NCBI GenBank assembly: GCA_016871295.1
Contig: VFZD01000002.1
Coordinates: 19,950 to 83,949, forward strand
Length of the DNA stretch: 64,000 nt
From: Actinomycetota bacterium
GTDB lineage: Bacteria > Actinomycetota > Acidimicrobiia > Acidimicrobiales > Ilumatobacteraceae
Direction of reading: 5' to 3'
The stretch's first letter is position 1. The number at the start of each line of letters is the position of its first letter. A model generated the notes under the pieces. The model saw only the letters and a list, made by a program, of their open reading frames with translations, was not told the origin of the DNA and did no database searches. A program made the translations under genes and the position numbers. Shown here piece by piece: positions 29,865 through 37,846 of this stretch.

Positions 29865-30326
29865 ATGGCCGCAAAGAAGGGTTCGCGCAAGATTCTGGTT
29901 TTGAGCGGGCCGAACCTCAATCTGCTCGGTCAGCGCGAACCCGAGATTTACGGCACCGATTCGCTCGCCGATCACATGCTTCGCGTCGATGAAACGGCCA
30001 AACAACTCGGCCTGACCACCGAAAAGGTGAGCGCCCAAAGCGCCGCCGAATTGGTCGCGGCGATCCATGCTGCTCGAAGCACATGCGACGCGATAATCAT
30101 CAATCCTGGCGCGTTGACTCATTTTGCCTGGAGCCTGCACGATGCATTGGCCAGCTTTGCGGGGCCGATCATCGAGGTGCACCTGTCGAACCCGTCGTCG
30201 AGGGAGCCATGGCGACACGAGAGCGTCGTCGCACCGGTGGCATCCGGAACGATCGCCGGCTTCGGCGCCAATTCTTACGTGTTCGCCGTGCATGCGGTGG
30301 CAACCTTGCTTTCGACCGAAAAATAG
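29865..30326 (+). CDS. aroQ: 3-dehydroquinate dehydratase, type II
   Basis: Small type II dehydroquinase (153 residues) producing 3-dehydroshikimate. LVLSGPNLNLLGQREPEIYG holds the active-site tyrosine, and IINPGALTHFAWSLHDAL and EVHLSNPSSREPWRHESV are the other signatures. ATG 29865 gives the family start; it has both GAGAG upstream and a TAATCT 7 nt before it that overlaps the aroB stop. Confidence 0.95.
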   Translation: MAAKKGSRKILVLSGPNLNLLGQREPEIYGTDSLADHMLRVDETAKQLGLTTEKVSAQSAAELVAAIHAARSTCDAIIINPGALTHFAWSLHDALASFAGPIIEVHLSNPSSREPWRHESVVAPVASGTIAGFGANSYVFAVHAVATLLSTEK

Positions 30327-30329
30327 ATC

Positions 30330-31457
30330 ATGTCGGTGGAATCGCTTTCGGTCTTGCGCCTGTCGGGTCGGGACGACGCGGTTCGTCAACAGTTGAACGT
30401 CGCCGACAACTGCCGGTCGTTGCTCGTCACCGACTTGACGAACATCCGCTGGCTCACCGGTTTCACCGGCTCTGCCGGCACCCTGCTGGTTCGACCCGAC
30501 GACATGGTGTTGGTGGTCGACGGTCGCTACGGAGAACAGGCCCGTTATCAAATCGCCCGGTCTGGCGCCAAGTGCGAAATCGTCGAAAAGCGGAGCGCGG
30601 CGGCGATTCGCGACGCGGTGGTCAAAGCCGCCAGTGGTCTCGGGTCCCTGGGTTTTGATGCCAACGAGATAACGCTCGGTCAATACGAGTCGTGGCGCGA
30701 GCATCTTTCGGTCGAACTTGTCAAAGTCTCGCCTGTCGTGCCGAAGTTGCGCCGGCGAAAGACCGAGCCCGAAATTCAGCGCATGCATCTAGCCGCCGTC
30801 GCCGCCGACAAGGCGCTCGAAGAAGTCGTGCCGATGCTCTCATCGGGTCTGACCGAATGCGATGTCCGCGACGAACTCGACTACCGCATGCGAAAACACG
30901 GCGCCGAGTTCACGAGTTATGACACCATCGTCGCCAGCGGTCCGAATGGCGCTCGTCCACATCACCGACCCGTGCGTCGTCGAATCGAAACGGGCGACAG
31001 CGTGGTGGTCGATGTCGGAGGTCTGGTCGACGGTTATCACTCAGACATGACCCGCACATATCTGATCGGCGAAGTCGATCCAGTTTTGAGCGAGATGCAC
31101 GAAGTCGTGAGCCAGTCGCAGTTGCTCGGACTTGCCCGGGTTCGCGCGGGTGTCGCGGCCGAAGACGTCGACAAGACTTGTCGTGACCACATCGTCAACG
31201 CCGGTTTTGGCGACGAGTTCACCCACGGCACGGGCCATGGTGTCGGCCTGCAGATACACGAGATGCCATGGGTGCGGTCCGGTTCTTCTGAGCCGCTCGA
31301 GGTGGGCGAGGTGATTACCGTCGAGCCCGGGGTCTATCGTCAAGGGCTCGGTGGCGTGCGGATTGAAGACCTTGTCGTCGTGACGCAAGACGGTTGCCGA
31401 ATACTCACTTCAAGCAAAAAGGATCGCAAGTGCCTGCAATTACAACCAACGACCTGA
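30330..31457 (+). CDS. pepQ: M24 family Xaa-Pro aminopeptidase / dipeptidase
   Basis: Pita-bread metallopeptidase of 375 residues removing residues next to proline. The N-terminal creatinase-type domain covers about 1-130. Metal ligands are seen in VVVDVGGLVDGYHSDMTRT (two Asp), GTGHGVGLQIHE (His), ITVEPGVY (Glu) and GVRIEDLV (Glu). It stands before efp as in most actinobacteria and overlaps it by 28 bases. Exact substrate is unclear. Confidence 0.92.
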   Translation: MSVESLSVLRLSGRDDAVRQQLNVADNCRSLLVTDLTNIRWLTGFTGSAGTLLVRPDDMVLVVDGRYGEQARYQIARSGAKCEIVEKRSAAAIRDAVVKAASGLGSLGFDANEITLGQYESWREHLSVELVKVSPVVPKLRRRKTEPEIQRMHLAAVAADKALEEVVPMLSSGLTECDVRDELDYRMRKHGAEFTSYDTIVASGPNGARPHHRPVRRRIETGDSVVVDVGGLVDGYHSDMTRTYLIGEVDPVLSEMHEVVSQSQLLGLARVRAGVAAEDVDKTCRDHIVNAGFGDEFTHGTGHGVGLQIHEMPWVRSGSSEPLEVGEVITVEPGVYRQGLGGVRIEDLVVVTQDGCRILTSSKKDRKCLQLQPTT

Positions 31458-31993
31458 AAAACGGCATCACCCTCGAAATCGACAACGGCCTGTTCACCGT
31501 GGTCGACTTTCAGCATGTCAAGCCGGGCAAGGGCGGTGCGTTCGTGCGCACGAAACTTCGCAGTCTGCGCACCGGAAACATTTTGGAGCGCACGTTCAAC
31601 GCAGGTGTGCGTGTCGAACAGGCGATTCTCGAGCGATCCGACATGCAGTTTCTATACAGGGAGGGCGACGATTTTGTGTTCATGGATGTAGACACCTATG
31701 AGCAAATCAATCTCGCCCCGCGAACACTCGGGGAAGCGGCCGACTATCTGGTCGAGGGCGCAAAAGCGATGATCGCCCAATACGACGGCGAGGTCGTCAG
31801 CGTCGAAATCCCCGTCACGGTCGAACTAAACATTTCGATTACCGAGCCCGGCATTCAAGGCGACCGGGTTTCCGGCGCCCGAAAACCCGCGACCCTCGAA
31901 ACGGGCAAAGTCATCCAGGTGCCGCTGTTCGTCAACATCGGCGACCGCGTCAAGGTCGATACCCGAACGGGTGACTACATAACGAGAGTCTGA
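31430..31993 (+). CDS. efp: Translation elongation factor P
   Basis: EF-P relieves ribosomes stalled at polyproline. The 187-residue protein is the normal length and has Lys34 at the tip of the KPGKGGAFVR loop, the position modified in other bacteria. GTG 31430 lies inside the end of pepQ, with AAAAAGGA 7-12 nt upstream as Shine-Dalgarno, and gives the family start MPAITTNDLKNG. No EpmA or other modification gene is in the window, so the state of Lys34 is unknown. Confidence 0.95.
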   Translation: MPAITTNDLKNGITLEIDNGLFTVVDFQHVKPGKGGAFVRTKLRSLRTGNILERTFNAGVRVEQAILERSDMQFLYREGDDFVFMDVDTYEQINLAPRTLGEAADYLVEGAKAMIAQYDGEVVSVEIPVTVELNISITEPGIQGDRVSGARKPATLETGKVIQVPLFVNIGDRVKVDTRTGDYITRV

Positions 31994-32412
31994 TGTCGAA
32001 ACCCCGCACACGACGCGTCGGGGAAGACGAACGCAGCACCGTTCGCGAGCGCGTGCTCAACTTTTTGTATCAGGCCGAGTCGCGGAGCATCCCCGTTTCC
32101 GAGGTGATCGGCGCCGAGGTGTTGGCGGTGCAAGATGCAGTCGCCGAATTGGCGAAAGCCGTCGAGGCGGGGCGGGAGCAGGCCGACGAACTGATCACCG
32201 AGTTCTCGCATTCATGGACGCTCGGTCGCATGCCCGCGATCGATCGCAATGTTTTGCGCCTGGCGATCCACGAACTTGTCGCCCGACCAGAGGTGCCGAC
32301 CGCCGTCGTGATCAACGAGGCGGTCGAACTGGCCAAGCGATTTTCGACAGAGGAATCGGGCAAATTTGTGAACGGAGTGCTCTCGGCGATCGCAAAAAAG
32401 ACGCGAGGTTAA
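31993..32412 (+). CDS. nusB: Transcription antitermination factor NusB
   Basis: NusB binds boxA RNA with NusE to support rRNA antitermination. The 139-residue helical protein has ERVLNFLYQAES, MPAIDRNVLRLAIHEL and VVINEAVELAKRFSTEESGKFVNGVL, the typical NusB end. ATG 31993 overlaps the efp stop (TGATG). A boxA-like target occurs in the rrn leader at the far end of this window. Confidence 0.94.
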   Translation: MSKPRTRRVGEDERSTVRERVLNFLYQAESRSIPVSEVIGAEVLAVQDAVAELAKAVEAGREQADELITEFSHSWTLGRMPAIDRNVLRLAIHELVARPEVPTAVVINEAVELAKRFSTEESGKFVNGVLSAIAKKTRG

Positions 32413-32445
32413 ACTGACCGAACAACGACCGGTGAAAGGTTTTCG

Positions 32446-33891
32446 GTGAGACGACAAATCATTAGAAACCTGAAATCGCGGGCCTCGCAAATCACGGTGT
32501 GGCAGACGGCAACCGGCGCCGCGATTTTTTTGGCCGCTCTGTATCTCTCGGCGATGAGCATCGAACTGCATCGCGGCCTGAACACATCGGCCTACGATTT
32601 CGGTCTCTACGACCAGGGCATTTGGCTCTTGTCGCGACTCAATTCGCCCTTCGTCACGCTGATGGGCAGAAACTTGTTCGGAGACCACACGAGTTTCATC
32701 CTGCTGTTCTTGGCGCCCTTCTATTGGGTCGTCGGCTCGAGTTCGTTTCTGTTCGTGGTCCAGTCTGTCTCGATCGCCGCCGGCGCAATACCAATTTTCT
32801 TGTATGCGCGCAGGCGACTTGCCAGCGAGGTTTACGCGACGATCTTTGCAGTCGTCTATCTGCTCCACCCGGCGACCATCTGGACCGGCTTGGAGAATTT
32901 TCACCCCGACGCGTTTCTCGGCTTGTTCGTCGCCCTCTCGCTCTACGCGGCGATGGAGTCGCGCTGGAAGCTGTTCGCCGTCGCGGCAGTCTTGAGCCTG
33001 AGCGTCAAAGAAGATGTCGCACTCGTGATCGCGCCTCTCGGACTCTGGATCGCCTGGCGCAAGAATCAGAAGGTCGGTTTGGTCACGAGCGTCGCCTCGC
33101 TGTGGTACATGCTGTTGGCGATCTTCGGAATTCAGCAGGGAATCAACGGTGTCGGGTTCAGAAATTCCTGGCGAATCCCGTTTGGCGGGCCCGCCGGTTT
33201 TGTCAAGACCATTTTCAGCGATCCGATGCAGGTCGTCAGTCACCTGGGCAGTGAATCGCGACCCTACTACTTGTTTCAGATGGCGTTGCCCGTGGCGTTC
33301 ATCTTCATCGCCGCACCCGAGATCGCGGCGATCGCCTTGTTCGTCGTCGGGTTGAACTTGATCAGCACCTTCTATTATCAATTTCATATCGAGTACCACT
33401 ATTCGTTCGTCATCGTGCCGATTCTCGTGTTCGGCACGATTCACGCCGTGGGTCGACTTGCAGAAAAGTTTCGTGTCGGGCTGGTCGCGACCTGCGTCGC
33501 AACCTCGCTTTTTTCCGCTTTTTTTTGGGCGCCCCTGCCTGGCTCGCGGACGAGCATCGAATACAACGGTTCAAAGACCGAGTTTGTCGTCGCCGCGCAC
33601 GAGGCGATGGGCAAAGTGCCCGATGCGGCGGTGGTGAGCGCGTTTCATCCGTTGACCGCGCACATGGCCCGTCGCGAGAGAGTTTATGCGTTTCCGGTGC
33701 CATTCGAGCGCGCCCTTTATGGCACGGACCCTTTCGCCGCGGGCGATGCTCTTCCATTTGTCGACGAGATTGAATATGTTCTTTTGCCCAAGTCGCTAGA
33801 CCAGAAATCGGCGCAAATCTGGGCGAAGTTCGCCGATCGGTTTCAGATCACCTATGCCAATTCTTGGTGGGTGGTATACGAGCGTTTGTAA
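32446..33891 (+). CDS. DUF2079 family multi-pass membrane protein, function unknown
   Basis: The 481-residue protein has about nine to ten hydrophobic segments and the DUF2079 hallmark TSAYDFGLYDQGIWL plus FHPDAFLGLFVALSLY. Conserved acidic residues after the first helix recall GT-C type glycosyltransferases, so a membrane glycosyltransfer role is possible but unproved. GTG 32446 has AAAGG about 7 nt upstream. It separates nusB from pyrR and is not a usual member of either operon. Confidence 0.8.
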   Translation: MRRQIIRNLKSRASQITVWQTATGAAIFLAALYLSAMSIELHRGLNTSAYDFGLYDQGIWLLSRLNSPFVTLMGRNLFGDHTSFILLFLAPFYWVVGSSSFLFVVQSVSIAAGAIPIFLYARRRLASEVYATIFAVVYLLHPATIWTGLENFHPDAFLGLFVALSLYAAMESRWKLFAVAAVLSLSVKEDVALVIAPLGLWIAWRKNQKVGLVTSVASLWYMLLAIFGIQQGINGVGFRNSWRIPFGGPAGFVKTIFSDPMQVVSHLGSESRPYYLFQMALPVAFIFIAAPEIAAIALFVVGLNLISTFYYQFHIEYHYSFVIVPILVFGTIHAVGRLAEKFRVGLVATCVATSLFSAFFWAPLPGSRTSIEYNGSKTEFVVAAHEAMGKVPDAAVVSAFHPLTAHMARRERVYAFPVPFERALYGTDPFAAGDALPFVDEIEYVLLPKSLDQKSAQIWAKFADRFQITYANSWWVVYERL

Positions 33892-33918
33892 TCCGAACAT
33901 GCGCCCTGCCGCGGGTGC

Positions 33919-33924
33919 TATATT
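33919..33924 (+). promoter_or_regulatory. -10 element of the pyr operon
   Basis: TATATT lies 64 nt before the pyrR start, predicting a leader of about 55-60 nt. No convincing -35 is seen at 17 bp spacing. Confidence 0.5.
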
Positions 33925-33945
33925 GAGCGGGAACCAAAAACATCA

Positions 33946-33983
33946 TTTCGTAAAATGAGTCCCGTGAGGCTCGAACGAAGGAG
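33946..33983 (+). promoter_or_regulatory. PyrR-binding RNA hairpin overlapping the pyrR Shine-Dalgarno
   Basis: AGTCCCGTGAGGCT at 33958-33971 fits the PyrR RNA consensus ARUCCNGNGAGGYU base for base. Outer flanks TTTCGT (33946-33951) and ACGAAG (33975-33980) can pair around it, closing a hairpin that covers the start of the Shine-Dalgarno AAGGAG (33978-33983). This suits UMP-dependent translational repression, as described for mycobacterial PyrR. Confidence 0.75.
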
Positions 33984-33988
33984 TGACA

Positions 33989-34540
33989 GTGGCAGAGTCG
34001 GTTGTCGGCGCGTCGTCGTATGAAGCGATGACCAGGGCGGATGTCAAGCGGGCGATCGTGCGAATCGCCCATGAGATCATCGAACGCAATCACGGTGTCG
34101 AGGGTTTGGCGATAGTCGGCCTGCAACGCGGCGGAACCTGGATCGCCAAAGAGATCGCCGATCAAATCAACGAAATCGAAAAGACCGTCACCGTGCCGTT
34201 CGGCGCGCTGGATGTCAGCCTGCACAGAGACGACATCGGTATTCGACCCGTGTCGCTGGGGGCGATCAGCGATATTCCCTTCGACCTCTCGGGCTCCACG
34301 GTCGTGTTGGTCGACGATGTTCTGTTCACCGGACGCACCGTCAGGGCGGCGATGGAGGGCCTCAACAACTATGGTCGACCCCGCGCGGTTCAACTCGCGG
34401 TGCTCGTCGATCGCGGCCACCGGGAGTTGCCGATTCGCCCCGATTTTGTCGGCAAGAACCTGCCCACCCACCATGGCGATGAGGTTGCGGTGACGAGCGA
34501 CGGGGTGACGGTTACCCCGGTTTCGGAGGCGAGCCGGTGA
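33989..34540 (+). CDS. pyrR: Pyrimidine operon regulator PyrR / uracil phosphoribosyltransferase
   Basis: 183-residue PRT-fold protein that binds pyr mRNA when UMP is high and also has UPRT activity in many species. The PRPP loop VVLVDDVLFTGRTVRAAM is clear, and LQRGGTWIAKEIA is typical. GTG 33989 is chosen over GTG 33983 because the Shine-Dalgarno AAGGAG (33978-33983) lies 5 nt before it and would overlap the earlier codon. A matching PyrR RNA site precedes it. Confidence 0.94.
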   Translation: MAESVVGASSYEAMTRADVKRAIVRIAHEIIERNHGVEGLAIVGLQRGGTWIAKEIADQINEIEKTVTVPFGALDVSLHRDDIGIRPVSLGAISDIPFDLSGSTVVLVDDVLFTGRTVRAAMEGLNNYGRPRAVQLAVLVDRGHRELPIRPDFVGKNLPTHHGDEVAVTSDGVTVTPVSEASR

Positions 34541-35472
34541 AGCATTTGCTGTCGATCGATGAGTTGGGCCTGGACGGCCTGAATGCGTTGTTGAACCTGA
34601 CCGACCATATGGTCGAGATCAACCAGCGCCCAGTACCCAAAGTGCCCGCATTGCGCGGAAGAACCGTCGCCAGTTTGTTCTTCGAAGACTCGACCCGCAC
34701 GCGTTTGAGTTTTGAAACGGCGGCCAAGCGACTTTCCGCCGACACGATGACTTTCAATGTTTCGACCTCGAGCGTCAACAAAGGCGAGTCGCTGCGCGAC
34801 ACGGTCGCCACGATCACCGACATGGGTGTCGACGTCTTCGTCGTTCGGCACAAATCCGTGGGCATCCCCTGGCAGATCAGCGAGTGGACCAAAGCCTCGA
34901 TCATCAATGCGGGGGATGGTGCGCATCAGCATCCGACACAGGCGCTGGTCGACTGCTACACGATCCGCGAGGCGACGCACGCAAAAAGTTTCTCGGGGAT
35001 GCGCATGGTGATCGTCGGCGACATCAAACACTCGCGGGTCGCACGCAGCAATATCCAGGCCTTTTCGATGTTGGGCGCCGCCGTCACGCTCGTCGCCCCA
35101 CCCACGCTTTTGCCACCAGATGTCTCGCATTGGCCCGTCGCCGTGTCGCATGATCTCGACGAAGTACTGCCGCAAACCGACGTGCTGTACATGTTGCGGT
35201 TGCAAAGCGAGCGAATGTCGCAAGGACATGTGCCAACGTTGCGCGAATACAGCGAGCAATACGGTTTGACGCAAAAGCGGGTGATGAACCTGCAGGCCCA
35301 GGCGATCGTCATGCACCCCGGTCCGATGAATCGCGGGGTTGAAATGCAGATTGATCCATCCGACGTGAAGAATTCTCTGATTCACCGCCAGGTCGCCAAT
35401 GGTGTCGCGGTACGCATGGCGGTTCTGTTCGAACTTCTGGGCAGCGGCTCGAACCTCGCGGGTCAAGCATGA
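34537..35472 (+). CDS. pyrB: Aspartate carbamoyltransferase catalytic subunit
   Basis: Joins carbamoyl phosphate and aspartate. The 311-residue protein has the carbamoyl phosphate loop FEDSTRTRLSFE, GDGAHQHPTQALVD and the C-terminal HPGPMNRGVE. The GTG start overlaps the pyrR stop. No PyrI regulatory chain is present, as expected for this operon type. Confidence 0.96.
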   Translation: MKHLLSIDELGLDGLNALLNLTDHMVEINQRPVPKVPALRGRTVASLFFEDSTRTRLSFETAAKRLSADTMTFNVSTSSVNKGESLRDTVATITDMGVDVFVVRHKSVGIPWQISEWTKASIINAGDGAHQHPTQALVDCYTIREATHAKSFSGMRMVIVGDIKHSRVARSNIQAFSMLGAAVTLVAPPTLLPPDVSHWPVAVSHDLDEVLPQTDVLYMLRLQSERMSQGHVPTLREYSEQYGLTQKRVMNLQAQAIVMHPGPMNRGVEMQIDPSDVKNSLIHRQVANGVAVRMAVLFELLGSGSNLAGQA

Positions 35473-36749
35473 CCAAGACGATCGTGATCAAGGGGGGAAC
35501 GATCGTCAACCGCGCGTCCGAGCAGGCGCTCGATCTAAAAATCGAGAACGGTCTCGTCGCCCAAGTCGGCAAGAACTTGAAGGGCGATGTTCAACTTGAC
35601 GCGAGCGGTTGCATCGTCGCCAGCGGTTTCGTCGACCTGCACGCCCACCTGCGCGAGCCGGGCCAAGAAGAGGCGGAGACGATCGAAACGGGAAGTCGCG
35701 CGGGCGCGCTGGGCGGCTACACGGCTCTGGTGGCGATGCCCAACACCGACCCGCCGCAAGACTCGGTCGCGGTGATCGACTTCGTTCGCGAGCAGGGCAA
35801 ACGCGCGGGCCTCGTCGATGTCGTGCCGAGCGGCTGCATAACACTCGGGCGACAGGGCGAGTCGTTGGCTCCGATGGCCGAATTGTCGGCGGCCGGAGTT
35901 TCGCTGTTCACCGACGATGGCAGCGGGGTGCAAGACGCTTCGTTGATGCGTCGGGCGCTTGAATACGCCAAAGGTCTTGGCGTGACGCTGGCCCAGCATT
36001 GCGAGGTCGCCGAACTCACCAAAGGTGCCGTGATGAACGAGTGTCAGTGCTGCACCAACCTGGGGTTGCCCGGTTGGCCGGCGATCGCCGAGGAGTTGAT
36101 GGTCTTTCGCGACATCGAACTCGTGCGCATCACCGGCGCGGCGATGCACTTTTTGCATCTCTCGACAAAGCGAAGCGTCGAGTTGGTCAGGGCCGCCAAG
36201 CGCGACGGGTTGCCGGTCACCGCCGAGGTGACGCCGCATCATTTGTCGTTGACCGAAGAATTGCTGGCTTCGTTCGATCCTGTTTTCAAGGTCAATCCGC
36301 CGTTGCGTTCGATGCACGACATCGCCGCGCTCAAGGCGGGTTTGATCGACGGAACCATCGACGCCATCGCCACCGACCATGCTCCGCACCCGCGTCGCGA
36401 CAAAGAAATGTCGCTCGACATGGCCCCACCGGGAATGTTGGGTCTGGAGACGGCGCTGGGTGTCGTGCTCGCCGAGGGCGCGTGCGAGGTTCGCGATGTG
36501 GTCGCGCTGATGAGTTGGAATCCGGCCAAGATCGCGCGAATCGACGATCGTCATGGTCTTGATCTGGTCGCCGGGGCCGTCGCCAACATCTGCGTGTTTG
36601 ATCCCGAAATCAAATGGACGATCGACCCCGAACGGATGGTCAGCAAGAGCATCAACACTCCGTATGTCGGTCGCAATTTGCAGGGTCGGGTGCGCCACAC
36701 GATTTTCAACGGGGCGACAACCGTCGTCGATGGTCAGGCGCAACGATGA
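35469..36749 (+). CDS. pyrC: Dihydroorotase, class I
   Basis: Zinc enzyme closing carbamoyl aspartate to dihydroorotate. The first metal motif is DLHAHLREPG, the substrate region is AMPNTDPP, and the last ligand is in IATDHAPHPR. With 426 residues it is the long class I type, unlike E. coli PyrC. It overlaps pyrB and carA by 4 bases each. Confidence 0.95.
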   Translation: MTKTIVIKGGTIVNRASEQALDLKIENGLVAQVGKNLKGDVQLDASGCIVASGFVDLHAHLREPGQEEAETIETGSRAGALGGYTALVAMPNTDPPQDSVAVIDFVREQGKRAGLVDVVPSGCITLGRQGESLAPMAELSAAGVSLFTDDGSGVQDASLMRRALEYAKGLGVTLAQHCEVAELTKGAVMNECQCCTNLGLPGWPAIAEELMVFRDIELVRITGAAMHFLHLSTKRSVELVRAAKRDGLPVTAEVTPHHLSLTEELLASFDPVFKVNPPLRSMHDIAALKAGLIDGTIDAIATDHAPHPRRDKEMSLDMAPPGMLGLETALGVVLAEGACEVRDVVALMSWNPAKIARIDDRHGLDLVAGAVANICVFDPEIKWTIDPERMVSKSINTPYVGRNLQGRVRHTIFNGATTVVDGQAQR

Positions 36750-37846
36750 GCCGCAAGATTCGCCCGGCGCTGCTCGTGTTGCGGGACGGTTCGGTGTTCG
36801 AAGGCGAGGCGATCGGCGCCGGCTCGTCTGAGTTGGCCGAACCGATCATCGCCCGTGGGGAGGTCGTGTTTCATACGGGTCTGTCTGGCTATCAAGAAAT
36901 TTTGACCGACCCGTCATACGCCGGTCAGATCATCACATTCACAACCCCGCATATCGGGAACTACGGCACCACGGCCAAAGACAGCGAATCACGCAAGGTT
37001 TTCGCCCGGGGCGTGATCGTGCGCGAACTGGCGCGACGTCGAAGCAACTGGCGTAGCGACGATTCGCTCGACTCATTCTTGAAACGGCTCGAAGTTTCCG
37101 GCATCGCCGGCATCGATACGCGAAAGTTGACCAGGGTCTTGCGCGACGAGGGGGCGATGCCGGGGGCGTTCGGCACGGCGAGCGAAACTGAACTGCGCAA
37201 GGCGGCGCAAAGCGAGAAGGGCACGGCCGGGAGAAACCTGATCGCCCAGGTGACGACCACCAAAAGTTATGTGCACGGCTCGGGCAGGTTCAAAGTCGTG
37301 GCGTATGACTTCGGCATCAAAACGACGATTCTCAACTGCCTGTCGGAATTCGCCACGGTGCACGTGGTGCCGGCGACCACGAGCGCGGGCGAAGTTTTGG
37401 CGCTGTCTCCCGACGGAATATTTCTTTCGAATGGCCCGGGCGATCCCGAAATGGTGCACGGAGCGCCGGCGACGATTCGAGAACTTTTGGGATCGGGTGT
37501 GCCGATGTTCGGCATCTGCCTCGGCCATCAGTTGATGGCTCTCGCCCTCGGGGGAAAGACGTTCAAACTTCCGTTCGGTCACCATGGCGCCAACCATCCG
37601 GTGCGCAACTTGGCGACGAAAACCGTCGAGATCACCAGCCAAAATCACAACTTCTGTGTCGACGCCGATTCGCTGGCGAGCAAAGCCGAGATCACCCATG
37701 TCAACCTGAACGACAACACCAACGAGGGCATGAGCGTGCTCGATGCAAACGCCTTCAGCGTTCAGTATCACCCCGAGGCGGGACCCGGACCGCACGACAG
37801 TCGTTATCTGTTCGCCGAATTCGTGAAGCGAATGAGGAACAAATAA
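36746..37846 (+). CDS. carA: Carbamoyl-phosphate synthase small (glutaminase) subunit
   Basis: Releases ammonia from glutamine for CarB. The 366-residue protein has the N-terminal domain ([16 protein letters not shown]) and a class I glutaminase with Cys in [16 protein letters not shown] and His/Glu in [15 protein letters not shown] 36746 in the pyrC stop fits the family start. carB follows with a TAATG overlap. Confidence 0.95.
   Translation: MSRKIRPALLVLRDGSVFEGEAIGAGSSELAEPIIARGEVVFHTGLSGYQEILTDPSYAGQIITFTTPHIGNYGTTAKDSESRKVFARGVIVRELARRRSNWRSDDSLDSFLKRLEVSGIAGIDTRKLTRVLRDEGAMPGAFGTASETELRKAAQSEKGTAGRNLIAQVTTTKSYVHGSGRFKVVAYDFGIKTTILNCLSEFATVHVVPATTSAGEVLALSPDGIFLSNGPGDPEMVHGAPATIRELLGSGVPMFGICLGHQLMALALGGKTFKLPFGHHGANHPVRNLATKTVEITSQNHNFCVDADSLASKAEITHVNLNDNTNEGMSVLDANAFSVQYHPEAGPGPHDSRYLFAEFVKRMRNK

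Noticed and set aside
32212..33444. Minus-strand open frame of 410 codons opposite nusB and the DUF2079 gene
   Set aside because: Highly charged translation with no recognisable family; the plus strand encodes a clear hydrophobic DUF2079 pattern.
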